From: Bacillota bacterium
GTDB lineage: Bacteria > Bacillota > Clostridia > Acetivibrionales > DTU013
Reading direction: 5' to 3'
Length of the DNA: 13,531 nucleotides
Assembly: GCA_023415815.1 (NCBI GenBank)
Contig: JAEZJL010000181.1
Location: 1 to 13,531 of the forward strand
Shown: positions 7,288 through 13,000 of the stretch, in pieces
Position numbering within the stretch: the first letter of the stretch is position 1
Layout: each line of letters opens with the position of its first letter
Notes under the pieces: model-generated
The model's input: the letters and a program-made list of their open reading frames with translations, nothing else
The model's database searches: none
What the model was told of the DNA's origin: nothing
Program-made: the position numbers and the translations under genes

Positions 7288-7671
7288 ATGATTATTGAGC
7301 ATGTGGCGCTTTGGGTCGGGGATCTGGAAAGGTCCATGGAATTTTATACGAAATACTTCAACGGTACGGCGAATGCAAAATACACCAATGCCTCCGGCTT
7401 TTCGTCCTATTTTGTCAGCTTTTCTTCAGGCGCAAGGCTCGAGATAATGAGCAAGCCCGGCGCAGCAAGCGAGTCCGGCGGACATGAAAGACTTTCCGGG
7501 TACAGCCACCTGGCCTTCTCCGCCGGTGGCAGGGACAAAGTGGACGCCCTGACGGATGCCCTGAGGGCTGCCGGATATAAGGTCCTGAGCGGGCCCCGCT
7601 TCACCGGGGACGGATATTACGAAAGCTGCGTCTCCGACCCGGACGGCAACAGGGTGGAGATAACGGAATAA
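7288..7671 (+). CDS. VOC-superfamily (glyoxalase-fold) protein
   Basis: A 127-residue single-domain protein of the vicinal-oxygen-chelate superfamily (glyoxalase I, bleomycin-resistance and dioxygenase relatives). Two beta-alpha-beta-beta-beta modules are recognisable: IEHVALWVGDLERSMEFYTKYF opens the first, and GYSHLAFSAGG ... YYESCVSDPDGNRVEITE makes up the second. Candidate metal ligands are the His in IEHVAL, the Glu in ARLEIMS, the His in YSHLAF and the final Glu in NRVEITE, the usual four-ligand pattern. The ATG at 7288 follows a G6 tract (7275-7280) by 7 bases; an in-frame ATG at 7243 lies upstream of the promoter and is rejected. The Dabb gene follows 69 bases downstream on the same strand. 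Substrate unknown; a lactoylglutathione-lyase-like enzyme or small-molecule detoxifier is the common annotation. Confidence 0.88.
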   Translation: MIIEHVALWVGDLERSMEFYTKYFNGTANAKYTNASGFSSYFVSFSSGARLEIMSKPGAASESGGHERLSGYSHLAFSAGGRDKVDALTDALRAAGYKVLSGPRFTGDGYYESCVSDPDGNRVEITE

Positions 7672-7740
7672 GGCTTTTGAGCAGCGGCATCAACAGCTGT
7701 TAAAAATATTGCAGATTATATTCAACAGGAGGAAGCAGTC

Positions 7741-8043
7741 ATGATCAAGCACATCGTTATGTGGAAGCTCAAGGATTCTCTGGAGGGTAAAAGCAAGCTG
7801 GAAAGCATGCAGGCAATGAAAGCCATGCTTGAAGCCCTGATTGGCAAGGTAGACGGACTTATAAAGCTTGAGGTAGGTTTTAACATTGAAAGCTCGGATT
7901 CAGCCTACGACCTGGTACTGTATTCCGAATTCACCGACGAAAAGGCACTCGAAGCCTACCAGGTCCATCCCGACCATCTCGTCGTAAAGAAATTTGTCGC
8001 CGGTGTCCGCGACAAGAGGGCCGTCGTGGATTATTTGGCGTAA
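7741..8043 (+). CDS. Dabb-family (dimeric alpha/beta barrel, stress-response A/B) protein
   Basis: A 100-residue protein matching the Dabb family: the opening MIKHIVMWKLKD, the central YDLVLYSEFTDEKALEAYQVHP and the closing HLVVKKFVAGVRDKRAVVDYL are characteristic. Members fold as ferredoxin-like dimers; some bind or convert small aromatic or polyketide ligands, most are uncharacterised. A clear AGGAGG (7727-7732) lies 8 bases before the ATG. It probably shares a transcript with the VOC gene (69-base gap holding the short palindrome AACAGCTGTT near 7692-7701). Its last 13 bases overlap, on the opposite strand, the stop of the dehydrogenase remnant. No plus-strand terminator with a T-run was seen after it. 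Confidence 0.88.
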   Translation: MIKHIVMWKLKDSLEGKSKLESMQAMKAMLEALIGKVDGLIKLEVGFNIESSDSAYDLVLYSEFTDEKALEAYQVHPDHLVVKKFVAGVRDKRAVVDYLA

Positions 8044-8225
8044 AGTCCGGCGCTCGCCACCACTTTAGCCATCAGTCTGTTCGTTTTTATGGGAAATAGT
8101 CTGCACAGCATGAATGACAGAGCGTCGCCTTTTGACGGAGATATCGCAAATCCCTTTCTGTCCATGTTTATTATCAGACCTTTGCCGACCTTTTCGGCAG
8201 AGGCTTTCATTTTCGCCGGGAAACG
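8031..8225 (-). pseudogene. 3' remnant of a short-chain dehydrogenase/reductase gene
   Basis: The minus-strand frame ending at a TAA (8031-8033) encodes ...KMKASAEKVGKGLIINM, then DRKGFAISPSKGDAL and LCRLFPIKTNRLMAKVV. This resembles the last ~60 residues of SDR oxidoreductases of the DltE/YqjQ-like group: an 'AE-V--GL-ALEKGK--IPG' segment, then a 'L-RL-P-K---K' helix. The Rossmann TGxxxGIG motif and YxxxK catalytic site are absent. Upstream the frame runs straight into the strong terminator of the neighbouring gene, so the first ~75% of the gene is missing rather than frameshifted. No ribosome site precedes any ATG here. The SDR assignment rests on pattern recognition only; an unrelated spurious frame is the alternative. 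Confidence 0.5.
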
Positions 8226-8240
8226 AAAGAGGCGATGTGT

Positions 8241-8297
8241 AAAAAAAGGGCGGTTCTTTAAAAGCGGCAATAAAGCCATTCTTTTGAAGAACCGCCC
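8241..8297 (-). terminator. Strong rho-independent terminator of the SpoIIAA/STAS-like gene
   Basis: Two 17-base arms (8281-8297 and 8248-8264) pair with a single mismatch or G-U position, starting GGGCGGTTCTT. The 16-base loop contains a small inner GGC/GCC pair. On the minus strand the stem is followed by seven T (8241-8247). It lies 12 bases after the stop of the gene at 8309-8677. Confidence 0.9.
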
Positions 8298-8308
8298 GTC
8301 AGAATGCT

Positions 8309-8677
8309 TTAGCTTTCCAGGAGAAATTTCATAGCCTCCTGCTCAGTGGCGAAAATGTTTGGGTTGATATCACCGTGTAATGCAGATTCAATCGTTTTTT
8401 GATACATAAAGCTTGGAATTATCCCGGCAGTTTTTTTACAATATGTTCCGAGGAACTTTCCGGTCTCTTCATACAATTTCGCCTGGGAAGGCGAAAAAAA
8501 TTTCATCTCCACATTCGCCGCATCTCTGAGATACAGCACTTCTCCTCTCTTGAATTTCTTTGCCTCGCTTATAATTGCCTCGCATAAATCCTCAAATTCC
8601 ACGTTGTCGAATTTGCCGGACATGACGCACTTTACAAGCTTGGTTTTGTGATCCACGCTAAATCTGTACTCTCCCAT
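8309..8677 (-). CDS. SpoIIAA/STAS-like small protein of unknown function
   Basis: A 122-residue soluble protein. Its layout fits SpoIIAA-like/STAS folds: an N-terminal strand pair (YRFSVDHKTKLVKCVMSGKF), a helix with acidic and lysine residues (FEDLCEAIISEAKKFKRG), a strand EVLYLRDAANV at the position of the STAS phosphorylatable loop, and the typical closing helix TEQEAMKFLLES. No conserved serine in the classical DSxG context is visible, so regulation by an anti-sigma kinase should not be assumed. The ATG at 8677 has AGGAGG (8686-8691) 8 bases upstream. It is monocistronic, with a strong terminator immediately downstream. I found no convincing sigma-A promoter; a tandem 10-base repeat lies 57-74 bases upstream of the start. 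Function unknown. Confidence 0.75.
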   Translation of the reverse strand: MGEYRFSVDHKTKLVKCVMSGKFDNVEFEDLCEAIISEAKKFKRGEVLYLRDAANVEMKFFSPSQAKLYEETGKFLGTYCKKTAGIIPSFMYQKTIESALHGDINPNIFATEQEAMKFLLES

Positions 8678-8733
8678 TCTGAAATCCTCCTTTAAATATT
8701 TTAGTGAATAGAGCCTGTAATACGGTTATTGCC

Positions 8734-8751
8734 GCTAAAAGTAGCTAAAAG
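8734..8751. repeat. Tandem direct repeat GCTAAAAG
   Basis: GCTAAAAG occurs at 8734-8741 and again at 8744-8751, separated by TA, a 10-base period close to one helical turn. It lies upstream of the SpoIIAA/STAS-like gene. Two copies are few, and the sequence is A-rich, so a binding-site role is only possible. Confidence 0.5.
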
Positions 8752-8764
8752 ATAAAAATCCATA

Positions 8765-8793
8765 TTGACAATCCTTAAGTATTTTGTTATCAT
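8765..8793 (+). promoter_or_regulatory. Candidate sigma-A promoter in the intergenic region
   Basis: Perfect TTGACA (8765-8770), 17-base spacer, TATCAT (8788-8793, 5 of 6 to consensus). The expected start, near 8800, falls on the ATG of a 33-codon frame (8799). It could instead drive a long leader towards rpmB or an untranslated RNA. Confidence 0.45.
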
Positions 8794-8798
8794 AAAAT

Positions 8799-8839
8799 AT
8801 GAATTTCGAACGACTTTTAAATGAGCATTTGAAATTCAT
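8799..8839. repeat. Inverted repeat ATGAATTTC / GAAATTCAT
   Basis: Perfect 9-base arms at 8799-8807 and 8831-8839, extendable inward by three pairs (one G-U) to 12 pairs around a ~17-base loop. No T-run follows on the plus strand. The arms begin right at the expected start site of the promoter at 8765-8793, so it may be an operator or an RNA 5' hairpin. Confidence 0.45.
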
Positions 8840-8900
8840 TTGGAACATATTAAAAAAGCCCCTTTCCCTCACCGGAACAGCGGTTATAGTTTGTTTATAA
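8799..8900 (+). CDS. Candidate 33-residue micro-ORF, possibly leaderless or a gene remnant
   Basis: ATG at 8799, TAA at 8898-8900. The peptide starts MNFERLLNEHLKFIWNI, continues with LKKPLSL and ends in a hydrophobic TGTAVIVCL. This charged-then-hydrophobic layout looks like the N-terminus of an inner-membrane protein (YeeE/YedE-type transporters come to mind) cut off inside the first membrane segment. There is no Shine-Dalgarno; the ATG coincides with the predicted transcription start of the promoter at 8765-8793, so a leaderless message is conceivable. The first nine bases also form one arm of an inverted repeat. Chance occurrence of a frame this short cannot be excluded. Confidence 0.25.
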   Translation: MNFERLLNEHLKFIWNILKKPLSLTGTAVIVCL

Positions 8901-8967
8901 AAAGCCCGGGCATTCTGTTAAGAACGTCTTGTTTGGTTTTTCTTTAATTTAAACCAATAGATAAATT

Positions 8968-9024
8968 TTACCTAACAATTGCATGCCTGTCAATATACTG
9001 TGCAGTTAATTTACATAACTGCAT
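8968..9024 (-). CDS. Candidate 18-residue micro-ORF with good ribosome site
   Basis: Encodes MQLCKLTAQYIDRHAIVR and ends in TAA. AGGAGA (9031-9036) stands 6 bases before the ATG (9022-9024), as good as most real starts in this window. TATAAT occurs ~25 bases upstream on the same strand, but without a matching -35. The first codons form an 8-base-pair hairpin (9001-9023), so translation would open that structure, a layout seen in leader peptides. The next gene on this strand starts ~290 bases downstream, which is far for attenuation. No homologue is recognised; it may be chance. Confidence 0.28.
   Translation of the reverse strand: MQLCKLTAQYIDRHAIVR
9001..9023. repeat. Inverted repeat TGCAGTTA / TAACTGCA
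   Basis: Perfect 8-base arms at 9001-9008 and 9016-9023 with a 7-base loop (ATTTACA). No T-run follows on either strand, so it is not a terminator. It overlaps the first codons of the 18-residue micro-ORF and could equally be a DNA-binding palindrome. Confidence 0.5.
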
Positions 9025-9066
9025 GATTATTCTCCTGTAAAATTTAATTATAAAAATACTCGGCAG

Positions 9067-9095
9067 TTGACCGGGCATTCCGGCTTTGGTATATT
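9067..9095 (+). promoter_or_regulatory. Sigma-A-type promoter for rpmB
   Basis: TTGACC (9067-9072, 5 of 6), 17-base spacer, TATATT (9090-9095, 5 of 6). Transcription would start near 9102 and give a ~142-base leader before rpmB. The leader contains T6 (9170-9175) and GGGA (9178-9181) that can pair with A6 (9217-9222) and TCCC (9213-9216). Confidence 0.5.
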
Positions 9096-9243
9096 TCCTG
9101 TATAAAATGAAAGCGGGGTAACCATATGCCGGCCAGTCACTGATTGATTTTGTTATAACGCAGAACAGCTTTTTTCCGGGATCACACAGATTCCACGGGG
9201 TTGTTCCTGCCGTCCCAAAAAACATTATCATGAGGTGAATATA

Positions 9244-9450
9244 ATGGCGATATGTGAATTATGCAGTAAAAAGACCTTGTTCGGAGTGAGCGTTAGCCAT
9301 TCCCGGTCGCACGTCAGCGGCAGGCATAAAAGAATAGTGAAGCCGAATTTGAAGCAGACGACGGTAATGATCAATAATCAATTGAAAAGGATCACTGTCT
9401 GCACAAGGTGCATGAGAACGCTGCAAAAGGCAAACAGGCCAAGGCAGTAA
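9244..9450 (+). CDS. rpmB: Ribosomal protein bL28, four-cysteine form
   Basis: Large-subunit ribosomal protein of 68 residues (family ~60-78). It has the family pattern: CELCSKK then a GVSVSHS segment, the basic VKPNLKQT and the NNQLKRITVCTRCMRTL ending. Two CxxC pairs (CELC near the N-terminus, CTRC near residue 56) make this the zinc-binding C+ form. The ATG at 9244 follows GAGGTGA by 5-6 bases; an in-frame GTG at 9235 lies inside that site and is rejected. The gene is monocistronic: its own promoter upstream and a perfect terminator 11 bases after the stop. A C-terminal QKANRPRQ extension is slightly longer than in compact bL28. Confidence 0.95.
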   Translation: MAICELCSKKTLFGVSVSHSRSHVSGRHKRIVKPNLKQTTVMINNQLKRITVCTRCMRTLQKANRPRQ

Positions 9451-9461
9451 GCATAAGATCG

Positions 9462-9494
9462 GGCACGGGATACGGGATGTATCCCGTGCCTTTT
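9462..9494 (+). terminator. Rho-independent terminator of rpmB
   Basis: GGCACGGGATAC (9462-9473) pairs perfectly over 12 bases with GTATCCCGTGCC (9479-9490) around a GGGAT loop, followed by TTTT. The minus strand has no T-run after the stem, so it acts on the plus strand only. Confidence 0.92.
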
Positions 9495-9593
9495 CCATAT
9501 CCCCCGCATCAGCATCCGAAAAAGGCTCCGGCGCGCTTCTCTCTTTAAAAATATGACATACCGTTGTCAATCAAATAATGATAATATATACAA

Positions 9594-9642
9594 AGGAGGC
9601 TGCCGGTCCGGAAATAAAAATACCGGCAGGCAAAATCAAATG
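9594..9642 (+). promoter_or_regulatory. Shine-Dalgarno separated from start codon by a hairpin
   Basis: AGGAGG (9594-9599) is 40 bases upstream of the only plausible start (ATG 9640-9642). CTGCCGGT (9600-9607) pairs perfectly with ACCGGCAG (9622-9629) directly after it. With the hairpin folded, the effective spacer is about 10 bases. No in-frame start codon lies between them. Confidence 0.5.
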
Positions 9643-10077
9643 TACGAACGGATGCTGAATAAAAATATACAGCCCTCCATAGAGGAAATAGAAGCTTATA
9701 TAAAAGCGGAGGGCTATGAGCGCCTGTTGAAAATCGACCATTTTCTCAATGAAAGCTACGACCTTTCGAGGGAGCTCCGATTTCCCTTCGGCAATAATTA
9801 CGGCTGGGGATTCAAATACAGCCATAAAAGCAAGCATCTTTGCTATGTGTTTATTGAGCAGGGGGCGTTTACTCTCACACTGCAGATAGGCGATAAGGAA
9901 GCGCCCGCCCTTGAGAAAAAACTCCCTTATCTTTTACCAAAGACAAGGGAGTACTGGCTGAACCGCTATCCCTGCGGCGAGCACGGCGGCTGGATTCATT
10001 ACCGGGTGCTGGCCGATGAGGAGCTGCCGGATATCTATGAACTCATCAGGTTAAAAAAGAAGCCGTCCAAAGCATAA
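9640..10077 (+). CDS. DUF3788-like protein
   Basis: A 145-residue soluble protein resembling the DUF3788 family: opening MLNKNIQPSIEEIEAYI, a central YSHKSKHLCYVFIEQGAF followed by LTLQIG, and EYWLNRYPCGEHGGWIHYRV near the end. Function unknown; relatives are often compared with YdhG/DUF1801-type small domains, with no established activity. I chose the ATG at 9640; a second ATG at 9652 (MLNKN) is possible. An in-frame ATG at 9553 would add 29 residues with low-complexity, non-family character, has no ribosome site, and is rejected. The gene converges on purL with 15 bases between stops. Its start region is unusual (hairpin between Shine-Dalgarno and ATG). Confidence 0.72.
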   Translation: MYERMLNKNIQPSIEEIEAYIKAEGYERLLKIDHFLNESYDLSRELRFPFGNNYGWGFKYSHKSKHLCYVFIEQGAFTLTLQIGDKEAPALEKKLPYLLPKTREYWLNRYPCGEHGGWIHYRVLADEELPDIYELIRLKKKPSKA

Positions 10078-10091
10078 ACGATGATTTATGC
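10072..10091. terminator. Weak bidirectional hairpin between converging genes
   Basis: GCATAAA (10072-10078) and TTTATGC (10085-10091) form a 7-pair stem with a 6-base loop between the stops of the DUF3788-like gene and purL. The T-tails are short on both strands (three T on the minus side), so termination here is a weak inference from position. Confidence 0.3.
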
Positions 10092-10092
10092 C

Positions 10093-13000
10093 TTATCCGA
10101 AATACCCCACTCCGGCCTCGAACAGCTTCTGATCCTTCCCGCCCGGAACGTTCCTGCATACGTCGGAGCCTATCCTTTCCGAATGGCCCATCTTTCCCAA
10201 TACCCTGCCGTCGGGGCTGGTTATGCCTTCGACCGCATACATTGAGCCGTTGGGGTTGAATCTGACGTCATAGCTTGCATTGCCTTCCATATCAACGTAC
10301 TGTGTGGCAATCTGGCCTTTCCGTATCATTGTCTCCATGTCATCCATACCGGCGACAAACCTGCCTTCCCCATGCGAAACCGCAATGGTGTGCATGTCCC
10401 CCGCCTTCACATTTGAAAACCAGGGCGAGAGGTTTGAGGCGATTTTTGTCCTCACCATGCAGGAAACATGGCGGCCAATGGAATTGAAGGTCAGCGTGGG
10501 ACTGGCTTCCTGCATGTCCCTGATTTCGCCGTAGGGCACCAGGCCGAGCTTTATGAGCGCCTGGAAGCCGTTACAAATGCCAAGCATCAGGCCGTCCCTG
10601 TTCTTCAGCAGCTCCATGACAGCTTCCTTTATATATGGATTCCTGAAGGCCGTGGCTATAAATTTCCCCGAGCCGTCCGGCTCGTCGCCTGCGCTGAAGC
10701 CTCCCGGAACCATGATTATCTGGCTTTCGCCTATCTTTTTCCTCATAAGGGCTATGGTATCGGCAATATCCTGCGAGCTCAGATTTTTTACCACCATGAC
10801 GTCCGCGATACCGCCCGCCCTCTCAAAAGCCCTGGCCGAGTCGTACTCGCAGTTCGTGCCGGGGAACACGGGAATAAACACGCGCGGCTTTGCCACATGG
10901 GGAATCCCGATTTTTACGGGCCTGCGACCGACATAACTGTAGTTTTCGGGCTTCTCCGGGATTTCCGCCGTCTTTGTCGGGAATATGTCCTCCAGCGGCT
11001 GGCGCCAGCTGTCGAGGGCCCTGTCCAGAGCGACTCTTACGCCGTTTACAAGAATGGCCGGTTCGCCGGTGGTATTGCCGAGTACTCTGTATTCAAGTCC
11101 TTTCAGCAGCTCCTCCAGCTTTGCATCGGCCTCAAGCTCAAGCACTATCGAGCCGTACATGGGGGCGAAAAGCTCCTCCGGCCCGAAGCCTCCCGTGAAT
11201 CTGAAGCCTGTCATATTGCCGAAGCACATCTTGCTTATAGCCTCCGCGACACCCCCCAGCCTGACGGAATGCGCCGCCAGCACCAATCCGTCGGAGGCAA
11301 GCGCATGGAGCCTTGTATAGTTCCTTTCCAGCTGTCCGAAGTCCGGCAGGTCTTCCCCGTCCCTGCCCAATAGGAGCAGTACGGCCTTGCTGCCCACCTT
11401 CTTAAACTCCGTCGATATCACTTTTCCCGTATTTACGGTATCTACTGCGAATGCGACAAGCGTCGGCGGTACGTTCAAGTCCCTGAAGGTGCCGGACATG
11501 CTGTCCTTTCCCCCTATGGCGGGCGTCCCGAGCCGCATCTGCGCATAGTATGCGCCCAAAAGCGCGCTGAAGGGCTTACCCCACCTGTAGGCGTCCTTAC
11601 CGAGCTTCTCGAAATACTCCTGCAGGGTAAGCCTGACCTTCCTGTAATCTCCGCCCATGGCTGCTATCTTCGCAACCGCTTCAACCACGGCATAGAGCGC
11701 CCCGTGGAAGGGACTCCACCGCGCTATGGAAGGATTGAAGCCATAGGACATCAGCGTCCCGGTATCCGTTTCCCCCTGCAGGACAGGAAGCTTCGCAGCC
11801 ATTCCCTCCGCCGGGCTGAACTGATAGGCTCCGCCGAACGGCATCAGCACCGAGCCCGCTCCGATGGAGCCGTCGAAGCGCTCGACCAACCCCTTCCGGC
11901 TGCAGACGTTCAGCCTTTGCAGGTTTGAAAGCCATGCGGCTTCTAGTCCGCCGTCCCCGGCGGCATCCTTTGCCGCTGTATTAAAATAGCCCTCCTCTTT
12001 CGAAGGAGCCTGAACCTTTACACAGGTTTTCTGCTTCACGCCGTTGGTGTCAAGAAACGCCCTGCTTATATCCACAATCGTCCTGCCGCGCCACAGCATC
12101 CTGAGCCTGCTCTCGGCCGTGACCTCTGCGACCGCGGTCGCCTCAAGGTTCTCTTCTGCCGCGGCCCTGATGAACTCCTGCTCCTTTGCCTTTGCGACAA
12201 CAACCGCCATCCTCTCCTGGGACTCCGATATCGCCAGCTCCGTCCCGTCGAGGCCCTCATATTTCTTGGGAACCGCGTCAAGATTTATAATCAGTCCCTC
12301 GGCCAGCTCGCCGATCGCCACGGAAACGCCGCCTGCGCCGAAGTCGTTGCATCTCTTTATAAGCCTGCTTACGCCGGGATTTCTGAAAAGCCTCTGAATC
12401 TTCCGCTCGGTCGGCGGGTTTCCCTTCTGCACCTCCGCGCCGCAGGTCAGCAGCGACTCCTCGGTATGCTCCTTCGAGGAGCCTGTCGCGCCGCCGCAGC
12501 CGTCGCGTCCAGTACGTCCGCCCAGCAGGATGACTACGTCCCCCGCCTTCGGCTTCTCCCTTACGATATTGCTCCTGGGCGCTGCGCCTATTACAGCTCC
12601 GATTTCCATCCTTTTGGCCACATAGCCCTCGTCGTAGATTTCGTCAACCTGGCCTGTGGCAAGGCCTATCTGGTTCCCGTAGGAGCTGTATCCCGCCGCG
12701 GCTCCGGTCGTTATCTTGCGCTGCGGCAGCTTGCCCGGGATGGTATCCTTAACCCTGGTTCTCGGCTCGCCGCTTCCGGTAACGCGCATTGCCTGGTATA
12801 CGTAAGACCTGCCGGAAAGTGGGTCCCTTATCGCTCCGCCAAGGCAGGTGGCGGCTCCCCCGAAGGGCTCTATCTCAGTAGGGTGGTTGTGTGTCTCGTT
12901 TTTGAACATTATTAGCCATTCCTCGGACTTCCCGCTGACACTGGCATTTACGACGATGCTGCAGGCATTGATCTCGTCCGATGAATCAAGGTCTTCCAGC

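Larger units (their letters stand above)
8692..9243. other. Long intergenic region, ~550 bases
   Basis: A/T-rich compared with its neighbours and without a gene of normal size. It contains the tandem repeat at 8734-8751, a promoter-like pair at 8765-8793, candidate micro-ORFs at 8799-8900 (+) and 8968-9024 (-), inverted repeats at 8799-8839, 8933-8957 (TTGGTTT/AAACCAA) and 9001-9023, and the rpmB promoter at 9067-9095. I recognise no known riboswitch core or tRNA. It reads as a mix of regulatory sites and decayed sequence. Confidence 0.6.

Noticed and set aside
8089..8334. Plus-strand frame of 81 codons over the dehydrogenase remnant and terminator.
   Set aside because: It reads through a terminator hairpin, has no ribosome site and gives no recognisable protein; the opposite strand explains the sequence better.
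8881..8925. GCCCGGGC followed by T5 on the minus strand near 8900-8912 as a terminator.
   Set aside because: The palindrome leaves no loop, and no longer stem forms around it, so it cannot make a proper terminator hairpin.
9025..9231. Longer version of the minus-strand frame above the 18-residue micro-ORF (87 codons in all).
   Set aside because: The upstream part lacks a ribosome site, crosses the rpmB promoter and leader, and has non-protein-like composition.
8692..9243. Known riboswitch (c-di-GMP, purine, SAM, T-box) in the long gap.
   Set aside because: None of the conserved core sequences I know for these classes is visible on either strand.
9259..9570. Minus-strand frame opposite rpmB (103 codons).
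   Set aside because: It is antisense to a clear bL28 gene and passes through its perfect terminator stem.
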